Of a stretch of 64,000 nt of DNA, positions 8,320-15,563 are shown piece by piece (within the stretch, counting starts at the first letter, position 1; each line of letters starts with the position of its first letter). The stretch is from Desulfuromonadales bacterium. GTDB lineage: Bacteria; Desulfobacterota; Desulfuromonadia; Desulfuromonadales; JAGXHI01. The DNA lies in the NCBI GenBank assembly GCA_024636295.1, contig JAGXHI010000055.1, forward strand, positions 16,733 to 80,732, in the 5' to 3' direction. Position numbers and translations under genes: made by a program. The notes under the pieces were generated by a model. The model worked only from the letters and a program-made list of their open reading frames with translations. It made no database searches and had not been told where the DNA came from.

Positions 8320-9126
8320 ATGAACCACCTTCACCGGATTTTCGCAGTTGTCCTTCTGCTGGCCACTCTCTCCGGGTGCGGGAATCTGCCCGGCGGGCAA
8401 CGATGGGGGGACCAGGTCCGCCTGCAGCCGGGATGGGACCGGATCGGAAAAGCCGCTGCTGATGCGGCTGTTGACCCCCTGACCTGGGCGCCACTGGCGG
8501 GAGCGGTGATATTCCGCGCCGGGGACCTGGATGACTCCCTTTCCGAATGGGCCTCCGACAATACGCCGGTCTTCGGGTCGAAAAAAAGTGCGGACCGCGC
8601 CGGGGATTACCTTCTGGGAGCCTCGCTGGTCACATACGGGATAACCGTGCTCGCCGCCCCCGGCGGGGATGATCCGGGGGAGTGGATGCGTGCAAAGCTG
8701 CAGCGAAGCGCCGTGGGAGGAGCGGCGGCTCTTGGCTGGCTGGGATCGGTCTCTCTCTTGAAAGAGGTCGTCGGCCGGACCCGCCCCGATGGCTCTGACA
8801 CGGACGGTTTTCCCTCGGGGCATGTTTCCGGAGCAACGCTCTTTTCTACATTGTCCTCCCGAAACCTTGAAGCTCTCCCTTTGTCCGATGTCCAGCGCCG
8901 TGCAATGAATGTCGGACTGGCCGCCCTGACGACCGCGACGGCCTGGTCACGGATAGAGGCAGAGGAGCATTTTGCCTCTGATGTGCTGGCGGGTGTGGCA
9001 CTGGGTCATTTCCTGGGCGCCTTTTTCAACCATGCATTTCTGGCCCACGACAGTATGGCCGAAATCCGGCCGGAGATCGATCTGGCGGGGAAAACCGCCA
9101 TGTTTCATTTTACGCTGAACTATTGA
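8320..9126 (+). CDS. PAP2-superfamily phosphatase lipoprotein
   Basis: A 268-residue protein. A type II signal peptide ends in LATLSGC (Cys at about 22), so it is probably membrane-anchored. The PAP2 catalytic triad of motifs is complete: KEVVGRTRP (motif KxxxxxxRP, about 148-156), PSGH (about 166-169) and SRIEAEEHFASD (SRxxxxxHxxxD, about 211-222). The family removes phosphate from lipid or small-molecule phosphoesters, often PA or undecaprenyl-PP, by a phospho-histidine intermediate. A lipobox-anchored PAP2 with few clear transmembrane helices suggests a periplasmic-face enzyme acting on lipid or soluble substrates. The start at 8320 gives a well-formed signal peptide. Confidence 0.85.
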   Translation: MNHLHRIFAVVLLLATLSGCGNLPGGQRWGDQVRLQPGWDRIGKAAADAAVDPLTWAPLAGAVIFRAGDLDDSLSEWASDNTPVFGSKKSADRAGDYLLGASLVTYGITVLAAPGGDDPGEWMRAKLQRSAVGGAAALGWLGSVSLLKEVVGRTRPDGSDTDGFPSGHVSGATLFSTLSSRNLEALPLSDVQRRAMNVGLAALTTATAWSRIEAEEHFASDVLAGVALGHFLGAFFNHAFLAHDSMAEIRPEIDLAGKTAMFHFTLNY

Positions 9127-9701
9127 TCCCTTCCCCTTCAGCCCTCCGTCCGGCCGAGCCTCTCATGCCTGAACCCCGCGACTTGAGGCTTCCCTCTCCG
9201 TCAGGTGCTTCCAGCATTTTTTAGCCATCTCCTCTTCCAAGGATTCCGGCGCACCGTTGGCGATTTCTCCCGAGAGCCGGCCACCCTTCTCGCAGAGGAA
9301 TGCCCGCGCCGCGCAGGACATACTGGATCAGCCAGCGCCGGTCCGGTGAGTTTTTTTTCTCAAGGGATGGGAGTGCGGGCATGGAATCTCTCCGGGATTG
9401 CATTGGAGAAATTTTGTGCCCGGTGTGACTTAAAATGTCGCACCGGTGAAAATAGGATAAAGAAATTTTTCGCAGGGCAGTCGGGAAAGAATGGCTTATT
9501 TTTTCTCCGGCATGAGATGAATGGAAATTTTGCAGGAGATGAGTTGAGAATGGTGCGCTGAAATTTAGAAATTATTGTTCTTTAACGGAAAAAAGAAATA
9601 AGAGGCCATCCGGCTCTTCTTGTCCCCGTTTCTGGTTTGATATTGAGGGAAAGAAATTTAGTAGCACAGTGTTCACAGCCCGTCAAGAACATCTTTTTCA
9701 T
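9127..9701. other. Long intergenic region upstream of the anaerobic RNR operon
   Basis: No convincing gene. A plus-strand open frame at 9205-9561 has no ribosome site and no motif. A minus-strand frame at 9163-9321 would encode 52 residues (MSCAARAFLC... to REASSRGVQA) but also lacks an SD. A 9-bp hairpin (one G-T pair) lies at 9421-9445, CGGTGTGAC and GTCGCACCG around TTAAAAT. The composition becomes AT-rich from about 9450 towards the nrdD promoter. Confidence 0.4.
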
Positions 9702-9738
9702 CCACAATATATCCACAGTTATTCACAACATGTTGTGG
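9702..9738. promoter_or_regulatory. Paired NrdR-like boxes overlapping a DnaA-box match
   Basis: Two palindrome-like elements with centres 21 bases apart (two helical turns): CCACAATATATCCACA at 9702-9717 and TCACAACATGTTGTGG at 9723-9738; the latter contains the perfect palindrome CACAACATGTTGTG. They resemble the ACAC-AT-rich-GTGT boxes of NrdR, which represses RNR genes. TTATTCACA at 9719-9727 matches the DnaA box TTATNCACA exactly. The position just upstream of the nrdD promoter fits RNR control. The assignment is by eye. Confidence 0.5.
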
Positions 9739-9778
9739 GAGTCAAAAGTTAATTTCTCTAGATCTTGTGTTTTTTGGC

Positions 9779-9808
9779 TTGACACTTCGAGGCCCGGAAA
9801 TGTACATT
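9779..9808 (+). promoter_or_regulatory. Sigma-70-type promoter for nrdD
   Basis: TTGACA at 9779-9784, an 18-base spacer, then TACATT at 9803-9808. An SD AGGAGG at 9832-9837 precedes the ATG at 9844. Confidence 0.6.
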
Positions 9809-9843
9809 CCTTATCGTGCTTTAATCATATCAGGAGGGTTTGA

Positions 9844-11823
9844 ATGCTGGAATTTATTCGGAAGAGGGACGGTCGGCTTGTTGCCTTCGAAGAGGTCAAG
9901 GTCTCGGAGGCGATCAAAAAAGCGGTGCGAGCCGTCGGTGGCGAAGACATGGACCGGGCCGCGGGAATCGCCCATCAGGTCGCCGGCATTCTTGACGTCC
10001 TCTACAAGGACGGCCGGATCCCCACGGTGGAGAACGTCCAGGATCTGGTGGAAAAGATCCTGATCGAGAACGGCCACGCCAAGACCGCCAAGGCTTACAT
10101 CCTCTACCGCCAGCAGCACGAATCCCTGCGCAGGACCCGCGAGTTCATGAAGGAGTCCGTCGAGGCGATCGACTCCTACCTTGCCCAGGAGGACTGGCGC
10201 GTCAACGAAAACGCCAACATGGGCTACTCCCTCCAGGGCCTCAACAACCATATCGCCGCCAACATCACCAGCAACTACTGGCTGAACAAGATCTATCCCT
10301 CCTATATCGCCGACGCCCATCGCGAGGGGGATTTCCATGTCCACGATCTGGGGATGCTCTCCGTCTACTGTTGCGGTTGGGACCTGAAGGACCTCCTGCT
10401 AAAGGGGTTCACCGGCGCCTACGGCAAGATCCAGAGCGGCCCGCCCCGGCATTTTCGCACCGCCCTCGGGCAGGCGGTCAATTTTTTCTATACGCTCCAG
10501 GGCGAGGCGGCCGGCGCACAGGCCTTCGCCAACTTCGACACGCTGCTCGCGCCCTTCATCCGGAACGACGGTCTGAAGTACAAGGAGGTCAAGCAGTCGA
10601 TCCAGGAGTTTATCTTCAATATGAACGTCCCCACGAGGGTCGGTTTCCAGACGCCCTTCACCAACATCACCATGGACATGATTCCTCCGCGCAACATGAA
10701 GGATGAGGCCGTGGTGATCGGCGGTGAGCTGAAGGAGGAAACCTACGGGGATTTCCAGGAGGAGATGGACCTGCTCAACCGCGCCTTCTGCGAGGTGATG
10801 ATGGAGGGGGACGAATCGGGGCGCATCTTCTCCTTCCCGATCCCGACCTACAATATCACCACCGATTTCGACTGGGACAGCCCTCGTTTCCAGCCGATCT
10901 GGGAGATGACCGCCAAATACGGCATCCCCTATTTTAGCAATTTCATCAACTCGGACATGGACCCCGAGGATGCGCGCTCCATGTGCTGCCGGCTGCGGCT
11001 GGACAACCGCGAGCTGCGGCATCGCGGCGGCGGCCTCTTCGGCTCCAATCCCCTCACCGGCTCCATCGGGGTCGTTACGCTCAATCTGCCCAGGGCGGCC
11101 TATCAGGCGAACAGCCTGGAAGACTTCTTCGAGCGGATTGCCGAGCTGATGCGGCTGGCCTCCGAATCCCTGGAGATCAAGCGCAAGCAGCTCGAGCGCT
11201 TTACCGAAGAGGGTCTTTATCCCTACAGCCGTTTCTATCTTTCGGGGATCCGCGAGCGATCCGGGCATTTCTGGAACAACCACTTCTCGACCATCGGGCT
11301 TCTTGGAATGAACGAGGCCTGTCTCAACCTGACCGGCGCGGGCATCGACACGCAGGAGGGAAAGGCCATTGCCCTGAAGACCCTGCAGTTCATGCGCCGC
11401 CAGCTGGAAATCTTCCAGGAGGAGACGGGAAATCTCTACAACCTCGAGGCCACTCCGGCGGAAGGGACGAGCTTCCGGCTGGCCAATCGGGACCGCAAGA
11501 GATTCCCCGATATTATCACCGCCGGGCATGAGGAGCCGTACTACACCAACTCCACCCAGCTTCCCGTGGGGGCGACCGAGGATATCTTCCAGGCGCTGAT
11601 GCACCAGGACGCCCTGCAGACCCAGTACACCGGCGGAACAGTTTTCCACGGCTTCCTGGGCGAGAGGCTCGAAGACTGGCGCGGCGCCCGACTGCTGGTG
11701 AAACGGATCGCCGAGAATTTCCACCTGCCTTATTTCACCATCAGCCCGACATTCACCATCTGTCCGGTGCACGGATACATTTCCGGCGAGCACTTCGCCT
11801 GCCCGCACCATCAGGCGGCGTAA
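9844..11823 (+). CDS. nrdD: Class III (anaerobic) ribonucleoside-triphosphate reductase, catalytic part lacking the glycyl-radical domain
   Basis: A 659-residue protein. It has an N-terminal ATP-cone (about 1-90, beginning MLEFIRKRDGRLVAFEEVKV) and then the NrdD barrel, with NTFTNITMDM-like FQTPFTNITMDM, SMCCRLRLDNREL and GSIGVVTLNLPR. It reduces NTPs to dNTPs without oxygen using formate and a glycyl radical. The frame stops right after CPVHGYISGEHFACPHHQAA, that is inside the C-terminal zinc site and before the radical loop RVCGY that must follow in a complete enzyme. That loop is supplied by the next tiny gene. Strong SD and promoter upstream. A split subunit rather than a dead gene is the better reading, because the downstream piece has its own SD and start. 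Confidence 0.9.
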   Translation: MLEFIRKRDGRLVAFEEVKVSEAIKKAVRAVGGEDMDRAAGIAHQVAGILDVLYKDGRIPTVENVQDLVEKILIENGHAKTAKAYILYRQQHESLRRTREFMKESVEAIDSYLAQEDWRVNENANMGYSLQGLNNHIAANITSNYWLNKIYPSYIADAHREGDFHVHDLGMLSVYCCGWDLKDLLLKGFTGAYGKIQSGPPRHFRTALGQAVNFFYTLQGEAAGAQAFANFDTLLAPFIRNDGLKYKEVKQSIQEFIFNMNVPTRVGFQTPFTNITMDMIPPRNMKDEAVVIGGELKEETYGDFQEEMDLLNRAFCEVMMEGDESGRIFSFPIPTYNITTDFDWDSPRFQPIWEMTAKYGIPYFSNFINSDMDPEDARSMCCRLRLDNRELRHRGGGLFGSNPLTGSIGVVTLNLPRAAYQANSLEDFFERIAELMRLASESLEIKRKQLERFTEEGLYPYSRFYLSGIRERSGHFWNNHFSTIGLLGMNEACLNLTGAGIDTQEGKAIALKTLQFMRRQLEIFQEETGNLYNLEATPAEGTSFRLANRDRKRFPDIITAGHEEPYYTNSTQLPVGATEDIFQALMHQDALQTQYTGGTVFHGFLGERLEDWRGARLLVKRIAENFHLPYFTISPTFTICPVHGYISGEHFACPHHQAA

Positions 11824-11922
11824 ATTTAAATCAGGAATCAGGCAACAGGTCTGAGGAATCAGGTTACCCCTGAACCCTGGAACCTGCTACCTGAAACCTC
11901 TGACTCCGAAGGAGGCAAGCGG
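11824..11922 (+). repeat. Short-period degenerate repeat with inverted symmetry between the two nrdD pieces
   Basis: A 99-base spacer made mostly of variants of CAGGAATCAGG, followed by their near-complements (ACCTGAACC, AACCTGCTACCTGAAACC). CAGGTT and AACCTG flank the centre, so a long imperfect stem could form over about 11832-11908. The spacer ends with the SD GAAGGAGG of the downstream gene at about 11908-11915. Confidence 0.6.
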
Positions 11923-12063
11923 ATGGCCACAAAATGTGATGCAAAGACGGAGGTTTACTCGCGGGTGTGCGGATTTTTCCGGCCGGTCCAGCAGTGGAAC
12001 AAGGGCAAGAAAGAAGAGTTCCAGGATCGCCGTGAATACGTCGTCGAAGGCAAGAAAAAGTAA
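11923..12063 (+). CDS. Stand-alone glycyl-radical domain of the anaerobic ribonucleotide reductase
   Basis: A 46-residue protein, too short to be picked up by most length cut-offs. The sequence begins MATKCDAKTEVYSRVCGFF and continues RPVQQWNKGKKEEFQDR. YSRVCGFFRPVQ.WN.GK..EF.DR is the C-terminal glycyl-radical signature of NrdD, with Gly17 as the expected radical site. Cys5 may complete the zinc site begun by the CPxH...CPHH of the preceding protein. ATG at 11923 is preceded by a strong SD (GAAGGAGG, 7 bases away). The stop is 6 bases before nrdG. It presumably docks on the large subunit, much as YfiD replaces the damaged radical domain of pyruvate formate-lyase, but here the large subunit has no radical domain of its own. 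Confidence 0.9.
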   Translation: MATKCDAKTEVYSRVCGFFRPVQQWNKGKKEEFQDRREYVVEGKKK

Positions 12064-12069
12064 TTTGAC

Positions 12070-12765
12070 ATGAAAATCAAGGGATTCCAGGGGACGAGCC
12101 TCCTCGATTATCCGGGGCGGATCGCTTCCCTGGTTTTTTTCGGGGGCTGCAACCTGACCTGCCCCTACTGTCACAATCCCGGCCTGGTCCTGCACCCCGA
12201 GGAATTCGACGATTATCCCCTCGAAGCCCTGGTGGAGGACCTGCAGGAGCGGCGCGCCTTCATCGACGGCGTCGTCGTCACCGGAGGGGAGCCAACCCTC
12301 GACCGGGACATCCTATCCTTTCTCCGGGAGCTGAAGTCACTCGATCTCCTGGTGAAGCTCGACACCAACGGGCTTCTTCCGGGAGTCCTCCAGAACATCC
12401 TCTCAGAAAACCTCGCCGACCATATCGCCCTCGACATCAAAACCTCTCCCGCCCGGTACGGAGAGTTGCACAGCGCCCCGGTCGATTTCGTCCGTCTCGA
12501 AAAAACGATAGATCTTCTAGCGGAAAGTAGAGTGGAATACGAGATCCGAACCACCTGCGTTCCCGGACTGGTGGAGAAGACGGATATCCGCAAAATCGGC
12601 GAACTCATACGATGCGCGCCCCTCTGGGCTCTGCAGCAGTTCGTGCCCGGACACGCCATGGACGAAAACCTGCAGGAGATGGAACCGCACACCCCGGAGA
12701 AGATCCGCGCCTTCGCCGAAATTGCCGGAGAATATGTGGATGAGGTGGTGGTCAGGGGGATTTGA
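12070..12765 (+). CDS. nrdG: Anaerobic RNR activating radical SAM protein
   Basis: A 231-residue radical SAM enzyme. The [4Fe-4S] motif CX3CX2C is at C27, C31, C34 (CNLTCPYC), followed by a GGEP-type SAM motif (VTGGEPTL) near 77-84. The opening KGFQGTSLLDYPGRIASLVFF is typical of the NrdG form found with Geobacter-type NrdD. It generates the 5'-deoxyadenosyl radical that abstracts hydrogen from the glycine of the NrdD radical loop. Here that glycine would be Gly17 of the 46-residue protein encoded 6 bases upstream. The three genes form one operon. ATG at 12070 has only a weak SD, suggesting translational coupling. Confidence 0.92.
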   Translation: MKIKGFQGTSLLDYPGRIASLVFFGGCNLTCPYCHNPGLVLHPEEFDDYPLEALVEDLQERRAFIDGVVVTGGEPTLDRDILSFLRELKSLDLLVKLDTNGLLPGVLQNILSENLADHIALDIKTSPARYGELHSAPVDFVRLEKTIDLLAESRVEYEIRTTCVPGLVEKTDIRKIGELIRCAPLWALQQFVPGHAMDENLQEMEPHTPEKIRAFAEIAGEYVDEVVVRGI

Positions 12766-12829
12766 CACAAGGTGTGGCAGGAGGGGAGATGTTCTGAATA
12801 ATTGCAATAAAAGCCGTCTTTCGGGAAAA

Positions 12830-13318
12830 CAGAAGGTGCGGCTTTCTGTTTTTCTCAGCGTTGGACGGATTATACAGTCTGTAAACCGGTGCATTCAGAA
12901 ATGGAAAGTTACCGGAGATGTTCCGGATGCCGGAGGGCGGGGCCACTTGTGGCAGGGGCGGTTCGCCTCCAGTCCAATGGATGAAAATTACCTGCATGCC
13001 GCTGTGAGGTATGTGGAGCGGAATCCCGTCGCCGGAGGAATCGTAAGCTCGCCTGGCGAGTATCCATGGAGCAGTGCTAAGCACTATTTGGGGCTGAGAA
13101 ATGATCCGTTGATTCAAAAATCACCCCTTGGTGATCTTGTCCCTGACTGGACCACTTTTTTGACCGGAGAAGTCGAGGCTGGAAACCGGGTGGCAATAGG
13201 CCGCGCCGAACGGTCGGGACGACCTCTTGGCACAGCGGATTTTATCGAACGAATCGAGGGGGCGCTTGGGCGCAGGTTGCTAAGGGGAAAACCTGGATCT
13301 AAGCCGAAAGGGAATTAA
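12830..13318 (+). pseudogene. REP-associated tyrosine transposase (RAYT), C-terminal fragment
   Basis: The frame contains GRGHLWQGRFASSPMDENYL, then AAVRYVERNPVAGGIVSSP and EYPWSSAKHYLG, the well-known C-terminal half of the Y1/RAYT transposase family (TnpA_REP). The N-terminal half with the HUH metal-binding motif is missing. In frame upstream there is only unrelated sequence running into the nrdG end. It is therefore a 5'-truncated remnant. The approximate left edge of homology is around 12850. Intact RAYTs mobilise or maintain REP palindromes; none was identified next to this copy. Confidence 0.75.
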
Positions 13319-13401
13319 GTGAGGCCCCGAATTCCCGCCAGCAATAAGTTACCAACGTCCCTGGGCAGTCTCTTGAAAATTCAACTTTCAAGGGAGGACC
13401 C

Positions 13402-13575
13402 CTATGTCTTGTCCTTCTCCCCCTTGCTGCTGAACCGCGAAAAGACATAAGCAACGATCAGCAGAGGGTAGACAGAAAGGGCTTCGACAAAGTTCCCTTT
13501 GAATAGAGCGAAAATGCTGAACAGCAGGCCGACAGTTATCAGGACCAGCAGTAGCATGGCAATTGGGCGTCTCAT
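13402..13575 (-). CDS. Small two-helix membrane protein, function unknown
   Basis: A 57-residue product beginning MRRPIAMLLLVLITVGLL, with two hydrophobic segments (about 5-23 and 31-47) and a charged tail ending FSSKGEKDKT. The start at 13575 has a good SD (GGAGG, 7 bases upstream); an upstream in-frame Met at 13659 lacks one. I do not recognise the family. It stands alone between the RAYT fragment and the MITE-like element. Confidence 0.6.
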   Translation of the reverse strand: MRRPIAMLLLVLITVGLLFSIFALFKGNFVEALSVYPLLIVAYVFSRFSSKGEKDKT

Positions 13576-13852
13576 AACGTCTCCTCCGGGATTTCCGGGT
13601 GGTCGGTTGAATGCGCGAAGCCAATATCGATCATACCAATATCGCAGGGGGCGTGACAACAGAGGGGTGATCGTCTATTCCTCGCTCGTGACATCGGGGG
13701 CGCCGCTGCCGCTACGCTCGTTCCTCTTAGCGGTATTTGGCAGGTGATCGGAGGCATTCAGGCAAACATAAAAGGAAATAAAGGGGGACGGGCCGGAACA
13801 AGTTAATCATATCCATAAATTTCTGGTCTTATTGACCAAAACCGTTGGGACA
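13576..13852. other. Intergenic region left of the palindromic element
   Basis: No gene is seen. A stretch GCCGCTGCCGCTACGCTCG lies near 13700 without a clear role. The sequence is otherwise unremarkable up to the repeat element at 13853. Confidence 0.3.
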
Positions 13853-13950
13853 ATCCAAATCGAAATCGGGATCGAAAAAAATGAGAAGATTACGCGGACT
13901 ACGGCAATGGCAAGAACGATTTCGATCCCGATAGCGATTTCGATTTGGAT
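13853..13950. repeat. MITE-like palindromic element, copy 1
   Basis: 98 bases with terminal inverted repeats: ATCCAAATCGAAATCGGGAT at the left and the complement, ending CGATTTCGATTTGGAT, at the right. The right arm carries TTTCGATCCCGATAGCG, which recurs exactly in copy 2 at 15485-15502. There is no coding potential; chance frames read as Ile/Ser/Asp repeats. Confidence 0.75.
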
Positions 13951-14104
13951 AAAAAAGCATCCTCAAGGGATAGAAAAACGGGCTCTTTCCTGGCATCAGG
14001 CAGTTGACGCCCAGCCCTCCTGAAGGCAGCGCCCGCCGCTGTAACGGTTGCAATTCATCATTTGGACGATTAGCATAACGGCAACATCTTCAGGAGGTTG
14101 AACC

Positions 14105-15271
14105 GTGCCCGAACCGAAATCCCCGATGGCCTGTCGCGCCGTCGACGTTACCCCTTTTCTGGCTATGGAAATCATGGAGCGGGCCAAGACCCTGGAGCAG
14201 GAAGGGCGCGACGTCATCTACCTCTGCCTCGGGGAACCCGATTTCCCCACTCCCAAGGCGGTCACCGACGCAGCGATCCGAGCGCTGCAGGGAGGGGAAA
14301 CACTCTACACCCATTCCCTCGGTCGGCTGGACCTGCGCCAGGAGATCGCCGATTTTTACCTGCGGCGCTACGGCGTCGAGGTGTCGCCTGAGCGGATTCT
14401 CGTCTCCTCCGGGACCAGCCCCCTGATGCTGCTGCTCTTCTCGGCGCTGCTGGAGGATGGGGATGAAGTCATTCTGCCGGACCCCAGCTATGCCTGCTAC
14501 CCCAATTTCATCCGTTTCTCCGGCGGCATCCCCCGCTTTCTCCGCACCCGCCCCGAAGACGGTTTTCAGCCCCGCCCCGAAGAGGTGGGGCAGCTTATCA
14601 CCGACCGGACCAGGGGACTGCTGATCAATTCACCGGCCAATCCCGCCGGCTCCGTCCTTTCCGCTGCCTGGTTGCAGGAGCTGGCGGACCTCCGTCTTCC
14701 CATCATCTCCGACGAGATCTATCACGGGCTGACCTACGAAGGGGAGGAACACTCGATCCTGGAGTTCACCCGCGACTGCTTCGTCCTGGGGGGATTTTCC
14801 AAAGCGTACGCCATGACGGGATGGCGCCTGGGTTATCTTATCGCCCCCAACTGGTGCATGCGCACCTTGCAGAGCCTGCACCAGAATTTCCTCATCAGCG
14901 CCAACAGCTTCGTGCAGGCCGGGGGGGTCGCGGCGCTGCGCGAATGCCAGGGGGACGTCGAGCGGATGCGCGCAGAATACGACCGCCGCCGCCGACACAT
15001 CGTCGCCCGGCTTGATGCGATCGGCCTGAAGGTACATTGGCGGCCCCAGGGGGCCTTCTACGTCCTGGCCGACGCCCGTCACATCGGTTCCGATTCGATG
15101 GCCCTCGCCAGGGAAATCCTCGAGGCGACGGGGGTCGCTGTCACCCCGGGCATCGACTTCGGCCAAGGCGCCGAGGGATTCCTGCGGTTCTCCTACGCGA
15201 ATTCCCTGGAAAACATCGACCGGGCGCTGGAGCGCCTGGAGGTCTATTTCCGCCAACAGGGGTGGCTGTAA
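14105..15271 (+). CDS. Class I/II PLP-dependent aminotransferase (aspartate aminotransferase family)
   Basis: A 388-residue fold-type I aminotransferase. It shows the N-terminal PFLAMEIMERAKTLEQEGRD pattern, LGEPDFPTP, the NSPANPAGSVLS segment (Asn of the PLP pocket), ISDEIYHGLTYEGEEHS and the PLP lysine in GGFSKAYAMTGWRLGY (Lys about 232). The C-terminal arginine region RFSYANS is present. These enzymes transfer amino groups between aspartate, alanine or other amino acids and 2-oxoglutarate; exact specificity is not assignable. The start is a GTG at 14105 with SD AGGAGG 7 bases upstream. The gene is bracketed by two copies of a palindromic element. Confidence 0.88.
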   Translation: MPEPKSPMACRAVDVTPFLAMEIMERAKTLEQEGRDVIYLCLGEPDFPTPKAVTDAAIRALQGGETLYTHSLGRLDLRQEIADFYLRRYGVEVSPERILVSSGTSPLMLLLFSALLEDGDEVILPDPSYACYPNFIRFSGGIPRFLRTRPEDGFQPRPEEVGQLITDRTRGLLINSPANPAGSVLSAAWLQELADLRLPIISDEIYHGLTYEGEEHSILEFTRDCFVLGGFSKAYAMTGWRLGYLIAPNWCMRTLQSLHQNFLISANSFVQAGGVAALRECQGDVERMRAEYDRRRRHIVARLDAIGLKVHWRPQGAFYVLADARHIGSDSMALAREILEATGVAVTPGIDFGQGAEGFLRFSYANSLENIDRALERLEVYFRQQGWL

Positions 15272-15352
15272 ATCCGTCACCTCCGCAGCAGGTTCACCGC
15301 GCCGGGTTTGCCGCACCGTGTGACGCAGAGGGGAAACCGGCGGCAGGCGACA

Positions 15353-15515
15353 ATCCAAATCGGGATCGCTATCGGGATCGAAAAGAAATGGCCCCTGGAT
15401 ACGGAACTCTATCACATGGCGGCGATGCTCAGCCGGGTAGGTGATACGCGGAGTTCCACGTTCGCTACCGCGACGGCACTGCCGATTTCGATCCCGATAG
15501 CGATTTCAATTTGGA
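15353..15515. repeat. MITE-like palindromic element, copy 2
   Basis: 163 bases with inverted ends: ATCCAAATCGGGATCGCTAT at the left, and TTTCGATCCCGATAGCGATT then TCAATTTGGA at the right. Termini match copy 1 at 13853-13950, while the interior is longer and only partly alike (ACGCGGA...GGCA words shared). It lies between the aminotransferase and the crotonase genes. Confidence 0.75.
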
Positions 15516-15563
15516 GAAAACCATTCACATACCTGAAACCACTTTTCAAACAACGAGGTGACC

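Noticed and set aside
9163..9321. 52-residue minus-strand frame (MSCAARAFLC...)
   Set aside because: Plausible composition but no SD and no recognisable family; kept only as a note in the intergenic entry.
9205..9561. 118-residue plus-strand open frame in the long gap before nrdD
   Set aside because: No ribosome site, atypical composition and no resemblance to a protein family.
10399..11811. 470-residue minus-strand open frame opposite nrdD
   Set aside because: Antisense to a conserved enzyme; no motif, and the codon pattern mirrors the sense gene.
13832..14023. 63-residue frame with repeated Ile/Ser/Ile over the palindromic element
   Set aside because: Product of translating the MITE-like repeat; such frames arise by chance from GATCGGGATCG words.
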